A stretch of 64,000 bases of DNA, taken from positions 729,029-793,028 of the forward strand of contig OZ026843.1 of the NCBI GenBank assembly GCA_964023205.1, read 5' to 3'. The notes beneath the pieces are model-generated. The model was not told the origin of the DNA, searched no databases, and saw nothing but the letters and a program-made list of their open reading frames with translations. Origin of the DNA: Lutraria lutraria. Its lineage: Eukaryota; Mollusca; Bivalvia; Venerida; Mactridae. Shown piece after piece: positions 14,401 through 26,400 of the stretch. Position numbers and translations under genes: made by a program. Position 1 is the first letter of the stretch. Each line of letters begins with the position of its first letter.

Positions 14401-17400
14401 GGCTATATTGACACCCTTGTGCGCCCTAAATTAACTCCAGAATCTTCACAAAATTAGGTCAAAGTGTGTGTAAACTTCAAATCTGGCAGCTGAAGTATTG
14501 ATTTTTTATTGTGTCATATGTTAGTGGTTAAGAAATGCAGGATTACTGGTAGCCTTTACACTTGGTTAATTGCATAAAATTGACACTTACAATTTCGCAG
14601 GTAGGTATGTAATTTGATGTTATACGTTCTTACACGAATTTTTTCCCAGGATTTCAACTGTTTTTTTTCCTGCGTCCTATACAAAAGTGCGACATATACA
14701 TGAGTGTTTACTGGTATTCAATCAATGGACTGAACATTCATTGCAACCTCCACTTATAACCTTATACAACTGTAGTAGAACTTCATGCAAACATAATCAA
14801 ATACAACTTACCTGCCATCTCAAATATTTGTAGTCTGTATGTCCAACAAACAAGGATTTTGTTGTAAAAGCATAAGGCTGAACTTCTACATCTGCTCTGG
14901 TTATCTGGAAGTATAAAAGAAATGGAAACCGTAGCTAACAGTGGTAAATGTCCCGTCAGTACCACGGCACATCTGTAGTTTGTAATTAAATATATCTGAT
15001 AAAGTGTTTTTTCTCTTTCAAACAGGTGACTGGTTCCCGTCTTTATTTGGATATCTGTGAAATACAGGAACCAAAATGAATCCTACCTGTAAACTAGAAC
15101 TATCACTAAAGGTGATGAATACCCCCAGATGCGGCCTTGACACAGTTATTGTTACATCTTACAGAGGGAAATACAACGCACAAAACCTGGTTATTGCATG
15201 CACAACTTGGCTTACTTTTTATAACTTCTGTGAAGTTTCACTGAATTCCTATGAGTAGTTACTGAGATATTGTATATACACTGTATAAAAACCAACAAAG
15301 GGCCATAACTCAGTGAAAATTTAACCAACCAAGACAAGCTTAATGCATGCACAACTAGGCTAACTACTGTATAATGCTTTAATTTTGCGAGGTCAAAATT
15401 TCGTGTTTTTTAAAAAAAGCTGCTGATTTCTTTATTCGCGTATTTATAAATTCGGGACGTCGTCGGGCAGGATTAAAGTGCGATCAAAGACACGCTGTTG
15501 TTGCTTTGCTATTTGTGTGTCACATCTGATCTGTTAGACATTTAAGTTGTGATTTATATCTAATAAAGTATAATATTTAACAATAGATTGATAATAGTTT
15601 GGGGTTGTTGTGGAAGTTATGTTTTACAAACAGTAGGGAAGTGTGAAAAATTGTTACTAGTATGTTCAAACAATGTCAAAAATTGTTCAACAAACAAAAG
15701 TTTAGTAAAAGCAATATTATACAGGGTTCCCACACTTCTTCCATTTTAAAATTCAAGGACTTTTCAAGGACTTTCCAGGACCTTTTTCACAGTTTTCAAG
15801 GACCCTTTTTTCGACTAATCTAGACGCAATTTTATCATTGAGCACCTTGAAGTTAGTGTTCATATAAACTGGCACATCATGTGAATTGAAAATGAATACA
15901 GCTGCACTTGATTTCAACATGTTAACGAGGCCATAGAAGGCTACACTTGTTATGAACATTTTCTCACTATAGATCAATAGCAGCAGGGCTCAACACTAAC
16001 ACTGGTCTGAGACCAGTGGTTTTCATGGAAGACCACTAACTCTTGGAATGCAGGTGGTCCCATTAACCAAAGAACATTTCCAAGAAAATATTTCTTTAAA
16101 CAGGATCAAATCACTTTTAGTAAGCTGATGAAAAGGTGCTCACTACAAATCACTGTAACATATTCTGTACTTAAGTTAAAAAGAAATTTGTAAAATTCAG
16201 TATTTACAAGTCTTTGAATATTAATTTTTTTCATTGCAACAGTGCTCCAGATAAGGTTTATTGAAATTCATAACGGTACTGCCACATATCAGAACATTAT
16301 CGGATTTCACGCGCCAGGTGACAAAAGTCAGGCAATCTACATCTTTTCGGCGGTTAAAAATGACAGGAAAGATCCGTTAGGCTTCAGACAATCAAATTAA
16401 TGAATCAACTTGGACATGATTCCAATACGGCTTGGTATTTGTTTTAATTATATAATGTGGATAATTAGGTCGTAATGATAAAGCAAGACTTTGTAAATAA
16501 TTAAAGCCCTAAACGTTCACTAAAAGGCGTATTTATCAAAGTACGACCCTTACCTGAAGCACTGACTGACGGCAAGTTTTCAATTTCTGGCCATTTCAGT
16601 AGAAATTTAGATAAAGTGCAGATTTTTTTCTCAAAAATCGCGACATTTTTCAACCAGGAAATAAAAACAAATGACTGGGCGGCCATTACTGTACAAGATT
16701 TGATGATGTAGTCCACACGCACATTCGTGCCCAAACCATTTCGTTCCATTTCCCGGATATTTCCCTTAACGTACCGTTTTGCGCGAAATTCCTGGTGTTT
16801 TCACGGCCGGGAACGGGTGAAATAAAATTCCCGAACTTTCCCAGTTGCGTGGGAACCCTGATTATAAAAAAATAGTATGCAAACATTAATTGTTAATATT
16901 TTGCTTTCATCAGATTAACTAAACTGATTATTCTACAATAAAATACTAATAGTGACTTAAGTTGCTTGTTTTCTGACATACTCATTTTTTAATTGTATAA
17001 AACTAAATTTATTCGCGATATTTATGAATTCGCGAGGTATTCGATTTGCGAATATTAGCGAAAATAAAACTAATGCGAATAAAACCAGTTCTACAGTACT
17101 TATCACTTCTGAGAAGTTTTATTGAATTCCTGGCAGTAGTCAATGAGAAATAGTCAGGACAAAATTTGCCTATTGTATATACTGTAGAAAAAAACAAAGG
17201 GCTATAACTCAGTGAAAATCAATCCAAATGAAAAATGATTTAAGCATGCACAACTAGGCTAACTACTTATTACTTCTGTGAAGTTTCGTTGAAATCCTGT
17301 GAGTAGTTGCTGAGAAATTGTCCGGACAAAATTTGCCTATTGTATATACTGTATAAAAACAACAAAGGGCTATAACTCAGTGAAAATTAATCCGAACGAA

Positions 17401-20400
17401 TAATGCTTTAAGCATGCACAACTAGGCTTACTACTGATCACTTCTGTGAAGTTTCATTGAGATCCTGTGAGTAGTTGCTGAGAATTTGTCCGGACAAAAT
17501 TTGCCTATTGTATATACTGTATAAAAACAACAAAGGGGTATAACTCAGTGATAATTAATCCGAACGAAAATTGCTTTAAGCATGCAAAACTAGGCTTACT
17601 ACTGATAACTTTTGTGAAGTTTCATTGAGATCCTGTGAGTAATTGCTGAGAAATTCTCCGGACAAATTGTGTCTACAGACGCACGGACCGACCGACCGAC
17701 CGGCCGACCGACCGACCATCAAGCGTGAATCCAATATAGCCCCCATATATTTCATATCTGGGGGTATAATTAGAGGTGGTAACAAATTTGGTAAGTATAT
17801 ATAGGAAATCACTAAAAGCCCCAGGAAACATTAAGTAGGATCAACATCTGCTTACATGAAACAATCTTTATATAAGATTTATAATAAAACTGATTATACC
17901 TTGTTGATAAAACTAGATTTTCCAACATTCGGAAATCCACATATAAGTAATGTTCGTGTGTTTGGATCAATAGATGGAAGACGGGACAAATGTTGTCGAA
18001 CTTGCTCCAGGTATTCCAAACTTTGTTTCTGTCTCTTCATAATAGTACACATTCTAAAACATAGAAAGGTTTTCAGAAAAAAGGCAAACATACTTTTATC
18101 TGACATAAGCCTAATTGCAAAATTTTGACCCTGAGGTCATAATTTGAAGAGGTCCACTAGACAATGCTACACACCAAAATATAAGCTCACCTTATAAGAC
18201 ACCTGTACTTATGGAAGACACCTGTACTGATGAAAATACCTGTACTGATGGAAGACACCTGTACTGATGGAAGACAGCTGTACTGATGAAAATACCTGTA
18301 CTGATGGAAGACACCAGTACTGATGAAAATACCTGTACTGGTGAAGACACCTGTACTGATGGAAGACACCTGTACTGATGAAAATACCTGTACTGATGAA
18401 AGACACCAGTACTGATGAAAATACATGTACTGATGAAAATACCTGTACTGATGGAAGACACCAGTACTGATGAAAATACCTGTACTGGTGAAGACACCTG
18501 TACTGATGAAAATACCTGTACTGGTGAAGACACCTGTACTGATGGAAGACACCTGTACTGATGGAAGACACCTGTACTGATGAAAATACCTGTACTGATG
18601 AAAATACCTGTACTGATGGAAGACACCTGTACTGATGAAAATACCTGTACTGATGGAAGACACCAGTACTGGTGAAGACACCTGTACTGATGGAAGACAC
18701 CTGTACTGATGAAAATACCTGTACTGATGGAAATACCTGTACAGATGAAAATACCTGTACTGATGAAGACATCTGTATTGATGGTAGACACCTGTACTAA
18801 TGAAGACACCTGTCTTGTATGATTTTGTACTCTTGTTTCAGATGTGTTATTTCCTGAAAAAAAACTTGTGCAGATGTAAAAATACTACCTTCCCAGAGAT
18901 GCTTTCTTCAGCTGTTTGCATCGGTACAGACTGTCTGCATACTTCATAAGACGAACATAGTCCTTTGCCACACTGTAAATACAATGAAAGTGAAGGTTCA
19001 CACAGTAATTCACCATGTCATTGATAAAAAAACATTTTTAACTGATATGCTATTTCAAATTAGTTGCATTTTCCAAATAATTGTGTTTTCCAAATTTCCT
19101 TTTTACTGATGTTTTTCTCCTAATCTTGTTTTCCAAATGATCACATATTTTGCTATTTGACAAAGTGTCACTGAAACAATGTATCAACTAACATATAAAT
19201 GTTCAAGTTTTAGCCAATTAGTGACTGTAGAGTTAGTACTACAGATAATAAAAAAGTGTAATTCTCTATAATTATATTATAGATACTGTCAACCAATAAA
19301 AGATTTGAATACAACAATATTTAGAAAGTATTTTGTGCATGTATGTATGAGGATGGGAAGTAAGTTGATATTTTTTAACGAATTGATTTAAATGCAAAAA
19401 ACAGTTGAATTGCATACGTTCGAAATGCCATGGGAACATCCAAAAAATGTTGAACCACACTCGGTAAACGTGATTTCTACGTGTGTGAATTGTTTATGTA
19501 TAGATTCATACAGGATTAAATAACTAATTGTGTTGCTTTACATTAAAAATACTGCACTTTAAGTTTTGTAGCAATCTGGAATGTGAATATTTAAGCATCT
19601 TTTATTTCCATAAAGGCGTCATTTTGTCTATACAAGGTCCAATTATCTTATTAAATTATACATATTCAGTCTTCCAATTTAACCCCGGACCTTGAACCGA
19701 GTCCACCTAAATGGCCATCGGTCCAGTAAATTCAGTGATAATTTTACGTTTCAGGAAAAAAGAAATATTTTAGTAACTCAGTGATTTTTTTACAATTTAA
19801 CTTGCTCGAGTCCTAGGACTCGCAGGACTAAAAATCTTTGCGTCCCAATGTTTAAAGTGCGAATCCCAAATTTTGTGATTTAAATGGATGTAAATATTGC
19901 CCATCCAATGAAGGGCGACAACAATATGGTTCAGTATGATGATTTGTCTGCAAATCGCTTTCTCCAACGATTGCAATTCCAAATAAACACAGAGCGGCCA
20001 TGTTCTCGATGACGATGTCCCATATCTCATTGTTATCAGAAAAATATCTTTTATCGCGAATATTAGAAACTTGGTCAAGTTTTTCTGAGACTGACAGAAA
20101 CCTGGGCATCCAATTAATTTGTCAAGATGGAAATTCCAATCATGAAATAAAAAGCTGGCAAATGTTATCAAACAAATGAATCATTGTCGCATGTAAAACA
20201 CATTTGTACACTGGTAGCGGTGTTTTATATATGACGGGTACAGGGCGAAAAACATATACAGTAAAGTTCCATAATGCGACCGTCCCGATAATACGACCGT
20301 CCGCATAATACGACCACTTTTTCTTGGTCCCGATATTTTCCTTCTTTATTTCAATGGTCGCCGGTTCTGATAATGAGACCGCCCCGCTATTACGTATTAA

Positions 20401-23400
20401 GACCACTTTATTCGGTCCCAATACCGGTATTTCTACGTATTTTGGTCCCGGTAATACGACCGGTCCGTCTGTTTAAACTTTATACCTAACCCGATTCGGC
20501 ATATGTGTTGACACGCTCGTAAATTAGTTGTGAAAACAAATGGATCAACACGATTAAATGGTTGTAATAAAGGGGTCTAAAAGAGTCAATTAACACCGAT
20601 GGATTAATTGGTGTTGTTGCTCATCTTGATGTGAACCTGTTTTCACAAAAAGAAACAAATGCATTTGTTACGAGTTTTTGGATAGGTACGTATTTTGGCT
20701 AATTATTTTAATGAGATCGAATAATTTTTCGATTGGTGCTTTATGATCCTCGTATATTTTTATCAGCATGACGCATTATTTTCTTGCATTATCATTCTAG
20801 GTCTTTAAAATATCACTGAATACTGTATGGATTATTAAACATTATTTTCCTTGATTAAAATATTCAACACTTTATTTATATCACTGATTATTCCGCACTG
20901 TAATAATTTATTGTTTTGGTGATTTTTACTAAGCACTTCAAACTTGATGCAAATAGAATAATGATTTTTTTTCATTTTGTTGTTTCAGGTCAGGAAAGAG
21001 AAAAGAAGAGATAAACTCTTGACAATTGTGAGTGTACCAATGACAGGACTTACTGGACTCATTATAAAATTTTGTTCATATGTACATGCTATCACTATCA
21101 GTCACTAAATGACATTTAATGATGCAAATGTTTCTTCTGTTTAATATATATGTATTGATAATAAAATAATTTCAGTTTTATGTTTCTGTTTATGTTGTTT
21201 TTCTATTTATTTACTTAAACCATATTAATGGTGTGTTTGAATCGATTATAAAATTACAATCACCAATAGAATACAGTCTGAGTACAGGACAGAGGACCAT
21301 GAAATCACCCATTGACAGATGTTCATAAATCAGATTTTTGTACTTTTTGAACTCTCAAAAAGAACTCAGTTTTCTGTAATTAATGCATTTTTTACATAAA
21401 CAATAATTATGCAAAAAATACTAATAAACACACAATCAAGGAACAGAATGTATGTCAAGTGGCTTGTATAGTTGAACTACATATTACTATTGTTATCATC
21501 ATCAACACCTGAGTTCCGCTATTAAGACCGACTTCAAATTAAGACCACTTCATGGCGGTCCGAAGGGTGGTCTTAATAGCGGAACTTTACTGTATCTATT
21601 TATAGTCATTACTTAGACTGTGTCGCTTTATTCATTTTAGCTACGTATCTCGGTGCTCTAATCAATAACACCAGTCCACCATTTACATGTAATATTATTT
21701 CGCAATGTGGAAATTTAGAGACTTCGATAATGAACAAAAGCAGACAGATTTAAGACTCGTCATTCAGAAATAATATGCGTCCTGGGGATGCACATAAAAT
21801 GAAAACATGCATCCATGGTGATATTTTTGCATCCTGGATGGAGGATGCAGGTAAAAAAATCACTGAGTAACTCTTGAAAAATATGGTTTTTAGCCAAAAT
21901 TATATGAAATGTTGTGTGCATTTTTTTGGTCCATTAAAGTTTGTATTTTCACTCTGGACTGACTGAATGTCTGACTGACTGAATGTCTGATGCATAAAAA
22001 TGTTTTTCGTGAAGACTGCATATTACATACTTATCAATAAGATGTCTAGCTGTGTTGATCTGTCCTAAAGCAAGTTTGAAATGATCCTTGTCGTACAATA
22101 CATTCATTAAATCTGCATAAAATGGATGCACATCCTAAAATAAAGCATACAAGTATAATAATGTAATAATGACTAAAGTAGAGAAGTTGTCCACACAGTA
22201 ATATTACATCTTCATACATACACATGTATCTGGTTCCAGTGCAAATAACTCCATTAGAGATTTATTTAACACAGGAAGTAGAAAGGTCATGATGAAAATA
22301 TCCGAATACTGAAGGAGTCATATCAAACAGCAAAACAACGCTCATGATGAAAACTAACAAGATATATTAGAATAAGAACAAGAATTGATATCTAATATAT
22401 CACATTCATGTAAGTACTAAAGTAGCTTCTTATGTATTTGATAAGCAGAGCTGTACAGTAATTAAAGTTCCCTGCCAAGAAACATTTTAATATCTATTTA
22501 ATGAGTAACAACTAAAAGTACATTATCACATAATGACCAGCAAACAGTCTAACCTTACCACTTCACGCTTACATGCACGAGATCTCATATGTGAATAAAA
22601 AAACATAGATAGGCATATCAACCTAAGTAGATTTATCTAAGTCAGCTTCACTTAGTACACAAGTAATTTAATACACAAAACTTTTAAGAAATAGAAAAAT
22701 AAAAAATGTTCCCATACCTCAAGCTTTGGAAAGTCAGATATGATCTGTGACAGCTTATCATGAAATGTCTGCTGAGCAAACTTCACTTTTCTAGTATAGA
22801 ACTGTCTAATTCTGGATATTTTGTAATGCTTGTGTATTACTGTCGGAGTCTTTCTTTGTGTCTTGGATAAAACAATGTCCACAAAGTCCTGTAAATAAGC
22901 AACAAGTACAATATTGTTACAATAGTAACAACTGAAACACAATTTGAAAAGCAATGACAACAAAACATGACAACAAAATTATGCAGTGACAGGGAAAGTT
23001 AATTTGATGTTAATTTCAAATAATTGTTAAAAACTCTATCATATCTTACAGTACGGTTCGGGTGATTTGTCTGAAAATTGGGTTCCCCCACGTTCGTAAT
23101 CGGCAATTTATCAACCGTAGCGACATGGATCTTGACAAAAAAGACGATTCACCGCAATGTCGCTATTCACCGCGTTTTATGACTTTTTATTAGACAGTAA
23201 TCTTTGATCGCTAAGGATCACGGTGATTCGCGAACGTCTAAAGCCAGCTCAAGTAGCTAAAATGATATTTATTGTGAATCTTTCTTCTACTTTCGAATTC
23301 TGTTGACCGTTCAATTTCCGAAAAACACTTACATGGTAAGATGATTCAGGATTTAACACTTACTAAATCTGTCGGCCAAGACCAACAGAAATCAGTAGAT

Positions 23401-26400
23401 GTCAAGTAGGAAATCCCATTCTTGAAGTAATATGTAGAAAAACCGATCTACCTGTGGCTTAGAGCGATTTTAATTCCGCGCCGATTCGCAATTTTCTGAC
23501 AAGTCACCCGAGCCGTACTGTCCATATATTCAAGAAGGAATTGTTGTTTCCCATTGAATGTTCAGGGTTTTCACTGATTTTCTTACGAAAATAACAGATT
23601 TGGCCGGGACTAATAGGGCTGCCAACTTAAATATTGTGCTTAAAATGTTCAAACTTTCAGGATTGTTATGTTATTGATTATAATTAGCATTTCACGTTCA
23701 CTCATTGCAAATGTAAACTTTAAGTATTAAACAGTACTATAATAGTGTAGAAATTATACAAATATGGAGTGAAGGCCGTGGTACAGTGGTTAGTGGTACA
23801 GTGGTACAGTGATACAGTGGTACAGAGGTACAGTGGTACAGTGATACAGTGGTACAGTGGTACAGAGGTTATTGGTACAGTGGTACAGAGGTTATTGGTA
23901 CAGTGGTACAGAGGTTATTGGTACAGTGGTACAGAGGTTATTGGTACAGTGGTACAGAGGTACAGTGGTACAGAGGTTATTGGTACAGTGGTACACAGGT
24001 TATTGGTTAGTGCACTAGACTTGTAACCTGGCAATCCAGGTTTTATTCCCGGTAGTGATGTAATGATTAGGACTGCAACGAATCACGAATATATCCGAAT
24101 GCATGTCATCGGATCGATTATCCGATTTGGAATCTGTATTTTCGGTTCAGTACGGTTTGGCACTGTCATTTAGCGTACGCCGGCAATAATATTATCCAAT
24201 CAGCGCGTCGTTTCATTTACTGCGTTGCATATAAACAACAAGAGGGCCAAGATGGCCCTATATCGCTCACATGACAATCACTGTTCACTCATTAAAACAT
24301 TGTTTTGAACCGGTGACCTAGTTTTTGACCCCAGATGACCCATGTTAGAACTTGTCCTACATATAAATAAGACAAACATTCTGACAAAATTTGGTGAAGA
24401 TCCAATCAAAACCATGAAAACTACAGCATAGACAAGGTTTTCCTAAGATTTGACCTCGTGACCTAGTTTTTGACCCCAGACGACCTATGTTCGAATTTGT
24501 CTTACATATCATTAAGACAAACATTCTGACTAGGTTTGCCGAAGATACGATCAAAATTTGACATCTACAGTGTTAATAAGGTTTTCCTAAGATTTGACCT
24601 TGTGACCTGGTTTTTGACCCTAGGTGACCCATATTTGAACTTGTCCTTAATATCATTAAGACAAACAATCTGACAAGGTTTGGCCAAGATCCAATTAAAA
24701 CCATGACATTTAGAGCTTTTACAAGATTTTTACCTAAGATTTGACCTGGTGACCCAGTTTTTGACCCCGGCTGACCCATGTTCAACCTTGATCCACATAT
24801 CATTGAGGCAAACTTTCTGACAAGGTTTGGTGAAGATCCAATTAAAACTGTGACATCTACAGTGTTAACAAGGTTTTCCTAAGATTTGACCTGGTGACCT
24901 AGTTATTGACCCTAGATGACCCATATTTAAACTTGACCGTTATATCATTAAAACAAACGATTTGACAAAGTTTGGTGAAGATCCAATAATAACTGTGAAA
25001 TCTACAGTGTTAACATGGTTTTTCATAAGATTTGACCTAGCGACCTAGTTTTTGACCCAAGATGACCCATGTTCAAACTCGTCCAAGATATTATAAAGAC
25101 AAACATTCTGACAAGGTTTCATGATCATCCAATCAAAACAGTGACTTCTAGAGTGTTCACAAGGTTTTCCAGCAATTTGCCCTAGTGACCTAGTTTTACT
25201 ACAGAAATAACCCATTATCAAACTTGACCTACATATTATTAAAATAAACATTCTGACAAAGTTTCATGAAGATCCAGTCAAAACAGTGATTTCTAAAGTG
25301 TTCACAAGGTTTTCCCTTATTTGGCCCTGGTGACCTAGTTTTTTACCGAAAATGGCCCAATATCGAACTCGTCCGAGATTTTGTTGATATTAACGTTCTG
25401 ACCCAGTTTTGCTAAAATTGAGCTAAAAATGTGGCCCCTAGTGTGGTCACAACATAAAGTTTGACGACGCACGAGGCACACCGCACGACGGAGAGTGATC
25501 CTAATAGCTCACTTTGTCACTTTGTGACATGTGAGCTAAAACCTTAACTCAGCGGGTTTTTTTCGCCTCATTGGGAACGGGTCCGGTACCGATCAAATTG
25601 GGAATTTTCGCGTTGTGAAAAGTGCCAAATTGGGAATTTCATGTCGCGAAATAAGGCAAATTGGGAATTTTATATAAGGTGAATAAATTACAGTTTTAGC
25701 AAGTTACATGAATAATTCTGCTGTCTTTTAATAAGTTTTATAATCTAGGTTACTTTTATGATCTTGTTACATATGTTTATGCACATAAAAATGTGAAAAT
25801 AACATTGGATCACATTAATTTTATTGATAAGCAAAAAAGTCAAAGTCATCATAATTCATATTGATGTAATTATACAGCATGTCCACATGAAAGAACTTTA
25901 GAAGTACACTTCTGGGCCTACCTTGAGAGAAAAGGTGGCGAGGCCTTAAAAAAGGGAAAACAGCATACATATCTACTCCCTACATTTGATAATCAATAGG
26001 TTATAACCTTGTTGATTGCAAACAAAGAGCTCGCCTACATTATTGATCTTATTTATCAAAACCTTTTTTCAAGACCATAAAATTCTACTGTAGGGGTTTA
26101 GGAGGATAAACATTCTATTTAGTCAAGGGACATGAGGTCAAATTTGGTCCAATGTCAGTCCCTCAAAAAACATGAGTATCTGACACTCTTGTTTCGCTTG
26201 TGTATGCCTGTGAAAAGTTCACAACATGTTACATTCTTCAATTTTCTCATAAATATTATTAAGAGTCAGGATCAAGAGCCTTAGCATTGCATGGAGTAAT
26301 GTCTACCTCAGTACCTGGTTGTCATGCACTACTGATCATGTTCTGCTCTAACACTACACGTACGTAACGAAACAAGTACATAACTTCTCATTTTCGACCT

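Larger units (their letters stand above)
19677..22018. mobile_element. CAGTCTTC...GAAGACTG element with 6-bp TSD, host of two nested insertions
   Basis: Exact target duplication CATATT at 19671-19676 and 22019-22024. Outer blocks match the short copy at 2671-2958. The interior is occupied by a second element, 19779-21865, itself holding a third, 20257-21594. The right TSD starts at intron position +7 of NOG1 exon 3. Confidence 0.82.

Noticed and set aside
17856..18128. Plus-strand ORF of 90 codons
   Set aside because: It is the antisense shadow of NOG1 exon 5.
18187..18809. Long minus-strand ORFs of 164-205 codons
   Set aside because: They are translations of an 18-19-bp minisatellite in three frames with no splice or homology support; treated as a repeat.
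19797..20421. Overlapping minus-strand ORFs of 85-124 codons
   Set aside because: They lie across the boundaries of nested non-coding transposons and match no family that I know.
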